64,000 nucleotides of DNA from Cyathus striatus (GCA_025738555.1 JAOVFP010000003.1:6262001-6326000), one strand, 5' to 3'. Positions 1 through 12,169 are shown, numbered from the stretch's first letter. Program-made: numbers and translations. The notes: generated by a model from the sequence alone, not told the origin.

Positions 1-240
1 AAACACAAACACTGACACAGACACAGATGGAGAGGAAACTTATTAACAACTACCAAGTTACAGAGTGTATATATACTGAGGCTGTCTACCAGAGCCCCAA
101 CCAAGGTCCATGTAACTAAGGTAAAAGACAGCTGTCAATCTGTCAATCACAGAACTGTCAAGTATGACAGGTGACAAGTGACAGCTGTCAAAGAAGCTGT
201 GCAACCCAGAATATCTAACATCTGCACATTTCCTCAAGAC
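1..240 (+). repeat. Dispersed repeat D, copy 1
   Basis: This stretch has an inverted relative at about 35690-35890. Both contain a run of GACACA/GTGTCA triplet-like repeats, then AGGAAACTT, TATATACTGA and CTGTGCAACCCAGAA in the same order and spacing. No coding capacity is evident. It may be an end of a transposable element cut by the window edge. Confidence 0.5.
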
Positions 241-289
241 CTTTCTGGACAATGTTTGGACTCTCTGGGCAGTATGCACCCCTCAGATG

Positions 290-900
290 GCTCAAGATGC
301 TAGGGTTTAGGGTTTACACCCACTCAAGACTCTTTTTCTGCCTCAAGACTCCCATTTCACTCTCAAGGCCAGTGTTCCACACTACAAGATATGATGACCA
401 AGTGTTTACTGTTGGTATATGACATATTGATTGGTGGAAGGATGGGGAGCCAGGTCTAGGCATTGGTTTAATTATAATCTGTTCATCTTTATTTCAAATT
501 TACTCTTGATCATTCTTTTCTTTTCTTACTTTCTTTTATCTGTTATCACTACTTTTGTTTTCTGTTATGATACTGTCTAAGCTTATTCTTTATCCTTGCC
601 CCCTCTGATTACTCTGACTACAAGCATCCGATGACTGAGCACCCTGCCACTAGCTACATGTTGTCAAGCTGCAGCTTTGTCCACTACACAGCTACCTCTG
701 GAGAGGGTAGCCTTTTGTCATATTGCTCCAACATTGTACCTGGTGGTAACGTCAAGTGAGAGTCGCCATCATTGTTCACTAGTGTTAGGACCATTGAGGT
801 GGTAAGTAGTACTCATTGACTGGTTTTCCTTATTACAGTCTTGTTCTATTACTTTACAATTCTTACCTTATCACTCTTTTTCTGATTACCTTTGCTTCCA
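290..900 (+). repeat. Dispersed repeat E, copy 1
   Basis: A diverged inverted copy lies at about 5600-6310. Shared blocks include CTAGGGTTTAGGGTT, CTCAAGAC and TTGGTGGAAGGA, in the same order. The nature of the element is unknown. The TTAGGG-like words are part of this interspersed repeat. Confidence 0.5.
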
Positions 901-1833
901 CATTTCAAATTCACATTCCTTCGTGTACCTTACATTTTCTGGGCTCTGGTGACGTGAGAGTATGTGTGGCACCATCCCATCTCATTGCTGCAAATGTATA
1001 TACTCAAGGGGTAGAGACTTTGAAATTTACCTCCCTTTTTGACTTTCTTTTGTATGTGCATACTGAGTATCTTGAGCTACAAAGTCAACTGGAAGAGTCG
1101 ACCTTTAAACCTTCACTCCATTGAGCTAAGTATTCAATATTTTATTGCCTTACTGATTACTCTGTTCTAGAGTTATTGTAGTATCATCTACAAGTCTAGG
1201 TGCAATGCATGCCACACATCCTCGAGTTATCTCCTCCACAATAGTAGCTTAGTATGACCATAATTCCACAGAGGGGTGAACACAGGGACCTAGTCTCATG
1301 TTTAGTAGTTCTTCACTAGTGGATGCAGGGTGGCTGGCTTACCTTGGACCGAGTTATTGATGAAACTGTCTATAGTATGTACTGACTTGGATAGATGTGA
1401 GCTTGGTAGTAGTATTTGTTCTCAGACAAATGCAATGCCAATTAACATCATGTACTACTATTATTGTAGTGCATGCATTGAGTGAGGGATGCAGATTGCT
1501 TGCTAATAGCTAATAGCTATGCATGAAGCCACTAATACATTGAGAATCTGCCACAACTGTACAGGCCCTATTTGTTAGTGAAGCTGGTTGTTGGTAGTTC
1601 TCTCTGAAGGTGCTTTCATCTGGTTGATGATTTTCATTGACCAGGTAAAGGTACTTGAGGAATGTGAGATCAGGTGATCAGGCAAGTCTGATTGTGATAG
1701 TTGATTGCATTAGTGGACTAGTGCAATCAAGTGTTGCAGTTGGGCTTTTGTTTCAATTGGTGTAGTGAAAAACTCCTTAACCTGTGAATGTGACCTTGCA
1801 GCTGCTAGTAGTGGCATTTTGGAATTGAGTAGT
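900..1833. other. No gene seen
   Basis: AT-rich sequence with one open frame at 816-1124 that has no recognisable domain and no intron-exon logic. I see no repeat structure I can name here. Confidence 0.4.
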
Positions 1834-2059
1834 TACCTGGTTGATCCTGCCAGTAGTTATATGGTTGTCTCAAAGATTAAGCCATGCATGTCTAAGTATA
1901 AACAAATTTGTACTGTGAAACTGTGAATGACTCATTAAATCAGTTATAGTTTATTTGATGATACCTTGCTACATGGATAACTGTGGTAACTCTAGAGCTA
2001 ATACATGCATTTAAGCCCCAACTTCTGGAAGGGGTGTATTTATTAGATAAAAAACCAAG
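1834..2059 (+). pseudogene. 18S rRNA 5' fragment (first about 225 nt)
   Basis: The segment starts at the conserved eukaryotic small-subunit rRNA 5' end (TACCTGGTTGATCCTGCC) and continues collinearly through GTCTCAAAGATTAAGCCATG, AAGTATAAACAA and GAGCTAATACATGC to TATTTATTAGATAAAAAACCAA, where similarity stops. The rest of the 18S gene is absent, so this is a truncated dispersed copy and not part of an rDNA array. A second, more decayed copy lies at 33161-33237. Both are preceded by the same word TGAGTAGT. Confidence 0.85.
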
Positions 2060-2099
2060 AAGGACATAATTGGGCTTTATGCCTATAAATCTACAATAT

Positions 2100-2758
2100 A
2101 GGGAGTGTGAGCTGAGTTTGTCATAGCCATATCTTTCCTATCTTATTCCTGCACTTCTATTCCACACTCTCCACACTCTCCATACTTCTTGACTGGTGTA
2201 GATCTCATCCTTTCTCTTTCTCCTTCCACTCTTCTGACTGCAAGCTTATGTCACCTTACTCATCTGGCTCATTATCCATTCTCTATTATGCTTTCTCCAT
2301 CATACCTGGGGCATACTTGCTCTCAGCATTCAACCCAATCCTTAGTTCATCCTTGGTACATATTATATTCACTTACTGCTCCATCTTCTGCCACCATCTT
2401 ATTATCTTTATCAAATAGTATACTATCATCCCATTCATTCACTGGTTATTGGTGAAGTCATATAGTACTTATGTAGCACATCTTGTACTAGGGCTACTCA
2501 GTTTGAATATCAACTAAGTTATGGTCTTCCTTACTTGTTTTTGAGTTCTACTCACTTCTGGCTTCATTGTTGCTTCCCTAGTAATGACTCTGCACTCTGC
2601 ACTCCACACTCCTGTCCCTCTCCCACCTCACACTTCCACAATCATCTCGTACCTCTGCCTCACACTTCTGCACTTCTAAATATTTGGACCACGAGAATGA
2701 CAAGGGGTACAGCACACAAGCTGAAGCTAATGGTCCTTCCTGTTCTGCACTCCCTACT
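2100..2758 (-). repeat. LTR-like repeat (family C), probably minus orientation
   Basis: C/T-rich sequence resembling 25916-26523 in composition and in a conserved block near its high-coordinate end (2690-2745). Read on the minus strand this block matches the GGCTTCA..TGTGCTGTRCCCCTTG core found in LTR families A and B. No TSD was found, so boundaries are approximate. Open frames at 2189-2455 and 2535-2783 look like shadows of this repeat. Confidence 0.4.
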
Positions 2759-2865
2759 TGTCATGACTGTGCCCCTAGCCTGACTTGGCAGTGGAGTATG
2801 AGGGGGTGACTGCAGAGAAATGAGGGGTGAGTAATAAACGAAGGGGGAGAATGATAACTCCATAA
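2759..2865. repeat. LTR family B, terminal fragment
   Basis: Begins TGTCATGACTGTGCCCC and follows the first about 105 nt of the full solo LTR at 32148-32787 (TAGCCTGACTTGGCAG and on). It is truncated before the conserved core of that LTR. Confidence 0.6.
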
Positions 2866-2980
2866 GTGTCAGCTAATTTATTCACCATTTGCCCTAGAAA
2901 TATGAGTGCTAGCAATCATATTATCCAGGCAAAATTGAGTGTTGTTTTTATAAGGCATATTGAGTGAATGTAATGTAATG

Positions 2981-3510
2981 GTGATCATTGGCACTCATTT
3001 AGTTATTATACTTTATTATTGGGCTGTAATATTATTGAAAAAAAGGGGCACTCAAAAGTAATCATTTAAAGAATATTAGGTGGTGATCATTGGCACTCAT
3101 TTTATTATTATATCTGATATCTAGGCTATTGTGTTTGCTGAATATGGGGGCAATCAAAAGTGATCATTTGGAGAATATTAGGTGGCAATCATTGATGCTC
3201 ATTTAATTATTATACTTGATTACTAGGCTATTGTATTAGTTGAATATGGGGGCACTCAAAAGTGATTATTTCAGGAATATTATGAGGCAATCATTGGCAC
3301 TCATTTATATATTACTTGTGATTACTAGGCTATTATATTACTATAATATGGAGGCACTCAAAAGTGATCATTTGAGAAATATTATGAGGCAATCATTGAC
3401 ACTCATTTATGCATTACTTGTGATTACTAGGCTATTGTATTAGTTGAATATAGGGGCACTCAAAAGTGATCATTTTAAGAATATTGGATAGTGATCATTT
3501 GCACTCATCT
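2981..3510 (+). repeat. Tandem repeat, about 102-bp unit, 5-6 copies
   Basis: Units start near 2981, 3083, 3187, 3287, 3388 and 3491. Each contains GTGATCATTGGCACTCAT, a TTATTATACTTGATTACTAGGCTATT segment and GGGGGCACTCAAAAGTGATCA. Open frames across it are products of the repeat. Confidence 0.8.
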
Positions 3511-3559
3511 CAATACTGACTATATTACTTTTAAAATGATGTGGCACTCAAATATATGC

Positions 3560-4200
3560 TATTTGTGACAATTGTGACGCGTGTCACGCATTTCCTGCGC
3601 ATTACAATTGTCACATCATTCCCGCGCTCCGCATATCTCTCACGCATTACATTTGTCACGCTTTCATGTGTGTCACAATTGTCACATCATTCCCGTGCTC
3701 CGCATATTTCCTGCACATTACATTTGTCACGCATCCATGCATGTCACAATTGTCACATCATTCCCGCGCTCCATATATTTCCCACGCATCGCATATATCA
3801 TGCATCCATCGCATATATCATGCATCCATCGCATCACAATTGTCACATCATTTCCATGCATCACATATCTCCTGTGCATCACATTTGTCACACATTTCTC
3901 GCGCATCTGGTGCATTACCTATTTCCTGTGCTGTAAATATTTCTCATGCTAAGCATATGTTATGTTTCCCGTGCATCACATATTTGTCACACTTTAATGT
4001 GTTTGTCATACTTTAACGTGTTTGTCATGCTTTAATGTGTTTGTCATGCGTTAATGTGTTTGTTACGCTTTAATGCATTTGTCATGCTTTAACACATTTG
4101 TCACGCTTTAACGTGTTTGTCACGCTTTAATATGTTTGTCACACTTTAACATGTTTGCCATGCTTTAGTGCATTTGTCATGTTTTTGAGATGTATCATAT
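3560..4200 (+). repeat. Compound satellite: about 77-bp units, then 19-bp units
   Basis: From 3560 to about 3930 the units contain CAATTGTCACATCATTCC and GCGCTCCGCATAT. From about 3960 to 4200 a 19-bp unit like TTTGTCACGCTTTAACGTG repeats roughly a dozen times. The same satellite occurs in the opposite orientation at 6740-7050. The overlapping open frames at 3541-4016 are satellite translations. Confidence 0.8.
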
Positions 4201-4229
4201 GTTTTTCATGCACAGTGCAACTTTTTAGC

Positions 4230-5595
4230 AAATATCACACTTTTCAATCAGATGAGATTTATCTATTTCTACAACTATTCAAATTGTCATGGAAGTGAAG
4301 TAAGTATCTAATGGTACAGAGTAAATTATAAATGCAGAGGAAATAATATGTACTTGTAAAAATGGAAGACTTAACATGGAAAATGACAATCAGAGAGTTA
4401 TGGAGTTGTGGTGGGAATAAGAAACTAGAATAAAAGATGTAGAGTGTTTATGCAATTGGAATCTTAGCACTATTGACAGAGCATGAGATATTTGAGAATG
4501 GGATAGTATGAGATGTTTTAATCATATCTAGAGATATAATAAAATGACAAAGTATAAACTATAATGAATGTTTTGTCTGAATATGAGATAATGAGGTTAT
4601 CAAAGAACTGTAGTACACATGGATAACAAATAAGAAAGAATGGTGAATCTATGTGATTCCACATCACATTAAATTCACAAGTCTCAGTCATTAGATGGTC
4701 ATGATTCTTGTATCAACCATTGATTATTCTTATATCTCCAACACACATTATTGAGTCACATATATGCTTATTCTATATGATTACATGACACTTCTACACT
4801 GTCACATGTGTTTCATTTCTCTAACATATGTGATATAGCTCTTTTAGTATCAGTATCCATTCATACATATGAAAACCACCTCCTGTACTTCTCTACATTT
4901 TCTTGTGCAGTAGCCATTACTTACTTACTTTTCTATTCTTAGTTTAGTATACACTGAAGGCCACTTTGCCTTTTCTTCTCTCCTGCCTAAAAAAACTTAC
5001 TATTATTTCTCCATAGTCATGTGTAGTATTGTTATTGACAGCATCAGACCCTATCTGTCAAAAGGGTCAGAATCATTGACTGACAGCCATCACAGAATCA
5101 TCAATGCAGAGTTATTAATGCAAGAGGCTGAATTACATTACTAAGGAATGGGCTCAAGGTTTTCTGATTCATTAATTGTGAAAAGTATAGAAATATTTTC
5201 ATTACACACCTGTTGGAATCCCATTAACATGTCACAATCATAGTACACATGCAAGCACAATGTGCTTGAAATGTATAACACTCCTCATAAATATGACACA
5301 TGTGACATGTGTTGTGGTGGAATTAACTTGTTGATGCATGGTGGGAATCACACCTGACTATAATAAATAACTACAATAACCTTAGACTAGAGTAGTTAGT
5401 GATAGAGGTGGTAAAGAAGACTTAGCAGATGAGATTTAGATCTTGTTGACACTTCCTATAGACTCAGTAGCTCGAGGGACTCAATATTGTGTGCAAAGTT
5501 AAGTCAGAAAAGGGAGGTGAAATTTCCCTCAGGTAAAACCTAAGGTATATACATGTGTGGCAATCAAAAGGGAATAGCGCACACATGCTCTCATG
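4230..5595. other. No gene seen
   Basis: AT-rich sequence with short open frames only. I see no conserved motif, satellite or terminal repeat in it. Confidence 0.4.
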
Positions 5596-5599
5596 TCAC

Positions 5600-6310
5600 T
5601 AGTGCCCAGAAAAACATAACCTAACCTAAGTAAATGAATATGAAATAGCAAATACCATAGCAAGGTAAACAAAATGAGAGACAATGAAAGAGTAATGACA
5701 GTAACATATGAAAGAGACCATGTTTTTAGAACATAAGAATTGAAAAAGACTCACCACACTGAATACCACTATAACTTCAAGATGACACTGGCCACTCACA
5801 CTTGATGTGACCATGAAACACACACAGAAGCAGAGACAATACATGACTACTCTCCCCCCAGAGGTAGCAGCATGGCAGTGGGCTAGGCTGCGGCTCAACA
5901 TGTATGTGAATGGTAGTGGGGTGCACAGTGAGGTCCCTCAGCCATTGGAGTACCTGGAGTGGGAGTGGAGAAGGTGAAATCTAGAACAATGATGTGGCAG
6001 TAAAATGAGGGTAAAGACAACAGATAGAAGAAAGAGAAAAGAAATGATTGAGAGGAAATTTGAATAACACGAACAGAATAAAGTAATTCCAATGCCTTGA
6101 CCCAACTCCCTGTCCTTCCACCAATTGAAGTGTCACATGATGAGGGTAAAGACTGGTCACCATATTGTGGCATGTGAGTGTCAGTCTTGGGGACTAAATG
6201 AGAGGCTTGAGGAAGAAAAGGTGTCTTGAGAGGGTATGTAACCCTAAACCCTAGTGCCTTGAGCAGCCCGAATAGTGCATAGTGCCAAGAGGATCTGAAT
6301 GTCATCTTGC
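5600..6310 (-). repeat. Dispersed repeat E, copy 2 (inverted)
   Basis: The reverse complement follows 290-900, sharing CACTAGGGTTTAGGGTTACA, CTCAAGACACC and TTGGTGGAAGGACAGGGAG in the same order. The minus-strand open frames in it (5626-5901, 5895-6305) have no recognisable domain. Confidence 0.5.
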
Positions 6311-6739
6311 ACAGTCTTGAGGCCTAGATAGCGAGAGAATAGAGAATAGCAGTGAGTGGAACAGAGGATAACTGAGACACATTGAAAGTGTTAGTGAGAC
6401 ACAACAGTGCACAGGCAGAGTCATGTGGTGTTTGGCATCGGCTTCCCATTGTTTGGTTAAGCCACACTGCATCTCTAAGTACACATATGAAGAGTAACAG
6501 GAAGGAATAGTAAAAGTGTGCTTGTGCAACACTTCATGAAATCAAATTTAAATAATGAGAATGAGAATAATTAGTATTAGTGTACATAGAAATGGTTAAT
6601 AGAGTGTAAATGTCAAAATAAATGAAATAGATTGGAATATAAGTAATGCACTGGGTTATACCAGTGCATCATCTACTTCCTCCACAGTGTGATGCTCGTA
6701 CAAAAATTGACAAATGTGACATATGATGTGCTTCCAATG

Positions 6740-7050
6740 CATAACAAATATATTAAAGCATGACAAACATGTTAAAGCATGACAAACATGTTAAAGCGTG
6801 ACAAACATGTTAAAGCGTGACAAACGCGTTAAAGCGTGACAAACATGTTAAAGCATGACAAACGTGTTAAAGCATGACAAATGTGTTAAAGTATAACAAA
6901 TGTGTGATGCACAGGAAACATAACATATGCTTAGTGTGAGAAATATTTACAGTGTGGGAAATAGGTAATGTGCCAGATGCATGAAAAATGTGTGACAAAT
7001 GTGATGCATGTGAAAGTGTGACAAATGTGATGCACAGGAAATAGGTAATT
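6740..7050 (-). repeat. 19-bp satellite, inverted copy of 3960-4200
   Basis: Repeats of AAAGCGTGACAAACATGTT and variants, the reverse complement of the satellite at 3960-4200. It abuts and truncates the gypsy integrase, so the open frame that begins in the integrase continues into satellite sequence as an artefact. Confidence 0.8.
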
Positions 7051-7054
7051 GCAG

Positions 7055-8410
7055 TAAATGTGAAGGTACTGCTCTAAGACCTGGTTGATGTGTTCAGTTT
7101 GTCTGTCACATTCTGGATGATATCCAGAGGTAAAGTGCAGGTTGATGTCGAGAACCTTACCAAGAGACTGGAAGAAGTGGGAGACAAACTCCGAACCATG
7201 ATTAGAGGTAACATGACTAGGAACACCATGCTTAGAGAATATGTGCATGACAAAGAGCTTAGCAAGCTGGGCAGAGGTAATGGTATTATGGCAAGGAATG
7301 AATATGGCTTGCTTGCTAAGGCAGTCAACAATAACTAGGATTGAATCAAACTTATCAAATCTAGAGGTGGGAAGCTTTTCAATAAAGTCCATAGAGATAG
7401 AGTTCCATGGGTGCTCTGGAATAGGGAGTTGCTTCAAGGTACTGTAGGGATGGTGATGCTGTGGTTTAGACTATAAGCAGATGGTGCAAGACTTACAATA
7501 GTCCTTGACATAAGTATGCAGTCCAGGCCAAGTATATTCTTGTTGAATATTATTCAAGGTCATGTTCTGACCAGGGTGTCCAGCAAGTAAATGGTCATGC
7601 TTGTACTGGACAACACATAAGTGAAGAGAATCATCATCTGGAACATAAATCTGGATGTCAAGGCAGAGTAAGCCATCTGAACTGACAGACCAATGATTAG
7701 TAGAATCACAAAGGTGAATGAATGTGACAGTGTCTAGGGGTTGAGCAGTGAGGATATTGCAGTGGAGTTGCTCAACATCCATAATGATGCTGGCATGGAG
7801 AACAGGATGAAGGAGTGTGGTAGCACAAATAGAGGTGATAAGCTGTTCTTGGGTAAAAACAGGGCAAAAATTGTGCAGATTGACTTTGGCATAGTTGTTA
7901 TTCCCCCCTTTAGAGTAGATGTTCCATCATCTAGTTAAAATATCAGGTTTCACATCAAGTTTCCCTAAGTGGAAATGAATAATCAGATTGAACTGAGATA
8001 AGTACTCTAACCAACAAGTCTGATGGCGAGTGAGGATCTTGGTGGTGGAGAAATACTCTAAGTTTTTATGGTCAGTAACCACATCAACCAGAGTACCAAA
8101 ACCTTCCAAGTAGTGTCACCAGACACGAAAAGCTTCAAAAATAGCGAGGAGTTCCTTGTCATGGGTGTTGTAATTCAGTTCAGAAGTAGTGAAGGTACAG
8201 GAATGAAACACAATGGGGTGAATATCACCATTGTCAGCAACAATAGAGAGGATTGCTCCAAGAGATAATTGGAGGTATTAGTCTCTACAATGATCTGGGT
8301 ATTAGGGACCTAATGAGTGAGTACAGGGGCTGTAGTGAAGGTATCCTTAAGTTTCTCGAATGCTGAATGGCAAGCCAGAGAAAAGTCCCACTTCAAACCT
8401 TTACATGTTA
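7055..8410 (-). pseudogene. Ty3/gypsy pol fragment (RT end, RNase H, integrase)
   Basis: Read on the minus strand, three pieces follow the order of a Ty3/gypsy polyprotein. From 8400 to 7927 there is the end of reverse transcriptase and an RNase H domain (YNTHDKELLAI, VVTDHKNLEYF, RHQTCWLEYLSQFN). From 7782 to 7471 comes the integrase zinc-binding module (H..H in HDHLLAGHPGQN, then C..C in YCKSCTIC). From 7437 to 7055 comes the integrase catalytic core (MDFIEKLP, ILVIVDCLSKQAIFIP, then FTSGYHPECDRQTEHINQ). Frames are broken and gag, protease and most of RT are missing. The integrase runs into satellite at about 7055. At the upstream side it joins an LTR B-like segment at 8411. Such elements copy through RNA and integrate with the integrase; this copy cannot. 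Confidence 0.85.
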
Positions 8411-8873
8411 TGAGAGACAGAAGAGACAAGAGGTGTAACTCAAGTCAGATGAGAGGGCGAGGATGTAATTCAATACAAAACTAAAGACTAAATACAAATC
8501 GAGTGCTACTTAAATACTAGAAACTTGGAGAAAGTAAAGGCTAGTGAAAAAGTACAGTCAGGGTAGGCATATGTAGAATGAAGACTATAACTAATTAAAC
8601 ATAATAAAACACATCAGAGAAGTGAGTGTGTATGGCAGTGTAAAGTGAAACTATAGTGGTGCACTTAAGAATGATAAGTGAATCACTATGAGATGTATAC
8701 TACATTACTGAGGGGATAGCTCAGTAGAATGGAAGAAAGGAAATAGAAGTAATCTATGTACAATAATCAATAACTAATAATGAGAGCATAATCAAAGTTC
8801 AGAGTAAACAGAATGAATTGCAGAAAGAGTATAGGAGTCTGAAGATAGGTAATATGGGATATGACACTACCTT
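8411..8873 (-). repeat. LTR family B, truncated copy
   Basis: Follows 32330-32785 closely (CAAGAGGTGTAACTCAAGTC, AAACTAAAGACTAA, ACTGAGGGGATAGCTCAGTAGAA, ending GATATGACA). It lacks the first about 180 nt of the family. It directly abuts the gypsy pol fragment, so it could be the 5' LTR of that element with an internal deletion. The polypurine tract beside the copy at 50391 implies minus-strand orientation for this family. Confidence 0.65.
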
Positions 8874-8879
8874 GCACTC

Positions 8880-9330
8880 ACAACCTTACATAGAAATATC
8901 AGCCTTGACAAAAAGCAAAAAAAATTAAAAAAAAAAATTTACTCATTAGTATCAGTTACAATTTTCAATTAGTGCATTTCAATATGTTCAGAAAAAACTA
9001 GTTGACAAAAACTAGTTGACAAGTTAGAATAGAAATCAGTAGTCAATTTCAGAAGTACTTTGTAATAAATTTTTCTTCATCACAATTAAGGAGAGCTCAA
9101 GTGAAAAGCCTCACCTCAATTTCAACAACTATTCCAAAACACTTATTTGGATTGTCCCAATTGGTAACTGAGAAGAAGAGGAGTTTGTACTACCTCAGTT
9201 AGGGCAGATATTAGGTGCAGTAACTAGGCAATTAGTGCACTCTGGGAGAAAGTAACAAAGGGGAAATAACTGATATTATTTTTATTTAGTAATAATAATA
9301 GAAATTGAGTCAAGTACCAGCTCAGAAGAT
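8880..9330. other. AT-rich, no gene seen
   Basis: Very AT-rich, with homopolymer A runs near 8918-8940 and a small direct repeat (ACTAGTTGACAA) at 8998-9022. No coding signal. Confidence 0.4.
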
Positions 9331-9790
9331 CACAAGAATTCTGACAATAGTACTGGTTCTCCAATTCAGAAGTCTAGAGAATCTTCCTCACCTCCAATTC
9401 ATGAGTTTAAAGACCCTCATCACCTCCAATTCAGAAGTCTAGAGAATCTTCATCACCAACATTGCAGAATTCATCATTCAATATTGGTTTTTAATATCTG
9501 ATAAAGACAAACTCTTAGATGAAAAGCTGGAAATAAATCTGCAATCTACAGATTCTAATATAAAACATCACAAAAAGACTCTTCTACTTTCAAAAATAAA
9601 TGAACTTATGATTCTATTACACTTTGCTACTGCACATTTGAATGCAATAATTCATGTAGAAACAAGTAAATCTATTGCTAAATTGTAGTAAATTAGCAAA
9701 GAACAAGTATGATTTGCATGACAGATTCAGTCACTAGCAACCTTTAGAATATACAAGATGAATGAAACTATTTAAAAAAGGAAGCAAAAC
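9330..9790 (+). pseudogene. Fossil Tc1/mariner transposase fragment
   Basis: Decayed relative of the N-terminal half of the transposase at 19092-22013. A serine/proline-rich tract at 9345-9470 resembles that gene's SSPILQES/SPVQES region. At 9593-9760 the frame reads SKINELMILLHFATAHLNAI, then SKSIAK, then FA and QIQSLA, matching SKINQLMILSNFAAARLNGM, SESIAN, FACRIQSLA in the intact copy. At the two tryptophan positions the codons are TAG and TGA in place of TGG, and other stops occur, so changes are dominated by G:C to A:T. Function is lost. Confidence 0.7.
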
Positions 9791-9879
9791 TGTGAGCTTG
9801 AAGAAGATTTTGAACCTTTTTTTGTTATTAAGTTTTTAATAGATTGGTGAATTTGGACCATGAGACACCATTGATTTGA

Positions 9880-10470
9880 TAATTCAAACTGTTTGACTTT
9901 CTTTGTTCATTTCACAGTCATAGAAAACTGAGTGCACTCTTCCATTATTCTTAGTCAGCCATTGTCTGATAACTTCTGCATTGTTGTAAATCAAAAAAAT
10001 AGTTGAATTTATTTGTACATTGTTTTCTCCATTGTTCTTATTATTTGTAAATTCAGTATTATTGTTTTTAAGATTCCTCATTGTTTCTGAGTTGAATTAA
10101 AAGGTGATAATCTGGTAAATTAAATATTAAATTATTTTTAGAGTGTTCTTTTAAGGTAAAAAACATTTTTTCAAGTGGTTTAGCTTCATAAAAATTAGAA
10201 GAATTAATTATTTGTGATTCTGTTCTTTCTAGATCATCTTCTGATTCTTCATTGGATAGGGTATCTAAATTAATAAGATTACTAATACTTGAAAAACTGT
10301 TTCAAATAATTTCTGAAGGGTTAAATTTTTTTTAAAAACTTGTTTAGTTCCTTTGAATTTCTTGCTTTTAGTTGAATATATTCACAAACTTGTCTTCTGT
10401 TAGGTACATAATTTATGTTGTCTTGTTTCATAACTAAAGTTCATAATATGAATATATGTTCCTTGATCAC
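9880..10470 (-). pseudogene. Possible decayed transposon ORF
   Basis: Minus-strand reading yields an N/K-rich frame (9884-10081, with VIRQWLTKNNGRVHSVFYDC) and, further upstream at about 10420-10340, NYVPNRRQVCEYIQL followed by stops. I do not recognise the protein. The coding-like residue mix, the AT bias and the adjacent fossil transposase suggest another eroded mobile-element gene, but this is weak. Confidence 0.25.
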
Positions 10471-10479
10471 ACTTTTCTA

Positions 10480-11350
10480 TTAAGATTTAGTTTTGTAATC
10501 TTCTATGGAACATTGCTAAATGCATACTTACTGGCTTAATAATAAAAAAGTTTATAAGTGATTCAAAGTACAAAATCTTCAATCTCTTTTAGAGTTTATT
10601 ATTTTTGTTTTTAGGAAAGTAATTATTTTTAATTATTAGTTTTAGTATTTAGTTTTAGTCCTTAGCTTTTGTAATTCTAAGAACAAACAGTGTTCTAAAT
10701 TTTGTTTTTTATAGTAAATATAAATTTTAAGATTTTTAATAATTTAATAATTATTTATTTTCTTAGAGAGTTTCTGATTCTGTAGTGATTAAATAAAAAT
10801 AAAGTTTCCTCTAGAGGTATGTATTTCTGGACTTCTGTAATTCTTGAACTAAACAAAATAAACAAAAGGGAAACTACAAAAAGCTCTAAAATTTAAAAAT
10901 TAAATAGTAGAGTCTTCTACAGTTGTTACTTCTCAGTCCCTATACTAAGCATCAGAACTCCATACATTTCCATAGTGTAACCTCAACATATTCAACTCCC
11001 CTACCAGAACAGAATTATGTCTCTCTTGTAGATGTCCTTGTCTCTTAGAGAAAGTTAGTTTCAAGCGCAGTACAAATAAAAACCATGCATTCAGTACTTA
11101 ACAGCACCCCACTGCTTATAGTATCAAGCATGAAGAGTGTTACTCCAGATATACATTCTGCCTTAAATAGTCTCAATATGAAGTATAGTTGTATTGCTCA
11201 TTATTCTTATGTATACAAGCTACTATCTACCAGTACAAATAACAAAAAGCAACAATTGGATTATGACCTTATGAGCACAAGATGCCAGTGACTACCCCAA
11301 GCACACATATACTGCCAGTGCAAGATATAGAAAATTAATAATTGCTCAAA
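10480..11350. other. AT-rich, no gene seen
   Basis: Extremely AT-rich. An open frame at 11085-11291 has no recognisable domain. Nothing else identified. Confidence 0.4.
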
Positions 11351-11673
11351 TGGAGGTCTTTACACTCCCCTCCCCATTCTGGCCAAACTCCAGGTGGACT
11401 CCAGCTGGACTTGTTTTTAGCTGTAAGTCCAGCCAATTTTTTTGAATCCAGTCCAGTTCAAGTCCACCTGGAGTCCACCAGGACTCCAGCTGAAATCCAT
11501 TGGTTAGTGGGAGTCTGGCCAGTTGAGCAGGAATTCTGGCAGACCAAATCCTTTTGGAACCCACCCGGACTCCAGCTGGACTTATGGCGGAACCAGATTA
11601 CATTTGCTTTACTAATGTACTAGCTCAGTTACTTATTACTAGTTGTATGTTATTAATATAGAATAAAAAATTT

Positions 11674-11758
11674 GCATCTGACAAGAATTGAACCCTTGCA
11701 GTACATAGAGATTACATGAGCAAATAAAGCAAACAATATACCACTACACCAAGCAGCC
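11674..11758 (-). tRNA. tRNA-like sequence (pseudogene or SINE head)
   Basis: On the minus strand it shows an A-box-like TGGTGTAGTGG and a B-box-like GGGTTCAATTCTT about 45 nt apart, as in tRNA promoters. The putative acceptor strands (GGCTGCT and CAGATGC) do not pair and no clean anticodon arm forms. It is therefore not a functional tRNA by eye. It may be a decayed tRNA gene or the head of a tRNA-derived SINE inside element E1. Confidence 0.3.
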
Positions 11759-12169
11759 TTATAATATCTTTTTTCACTATGCTATATAACCACCAGCAAT
11801 ATCACACTTTCCTCTTATGGTACGTTTTTTCCCAAGCACTTTTTTTTTCTCTCCCACATCAGTGCCTCACCCTTCCATGTCAATGACTCAAGCTCCCATG
11901 TTGTCGCCTCAAGCCCACCTCACCATTCCCTCTTCATCACCTAGCACCAGCCTCAATATTCCCACTTCATCGTCACCTCAAGCTCACTCATGGTCCCATG
12001 TCATCGCTTCAAGCCCACTTTACAGTCCCACATTGTTGCCTCAAACTATCCATTTTGGCAGGCAACAAATTGATTACAAGATCAATAATAGGTGGTTGGC
12101 AGGGAGCTCTGTGAATGGTCGTGTGTGTGAGAACACATACAGGACTAACAGGTCAGTTTTTTTATCTTT

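Noticed and set aside
300..316. TAGGGTTTAGGGTTT resembling telomeric repeats
   Set aside because: Only two imperfect units, and they belong to a dispersed repeat with another copy at about 6235-6252, so this is not a chromosome end.
3541..4016. Three long overlapping plus-strand open frames
   Set aside because: All are translations of a TTTGTCAC-type satellite with few stops. Coding in three frames at once is not credible.
6931..7054. C-terminal extension of the gypsy integrase open frame
   Set aside because: The sequence past 7055 is satellite; the fusion is a truncation artefact.
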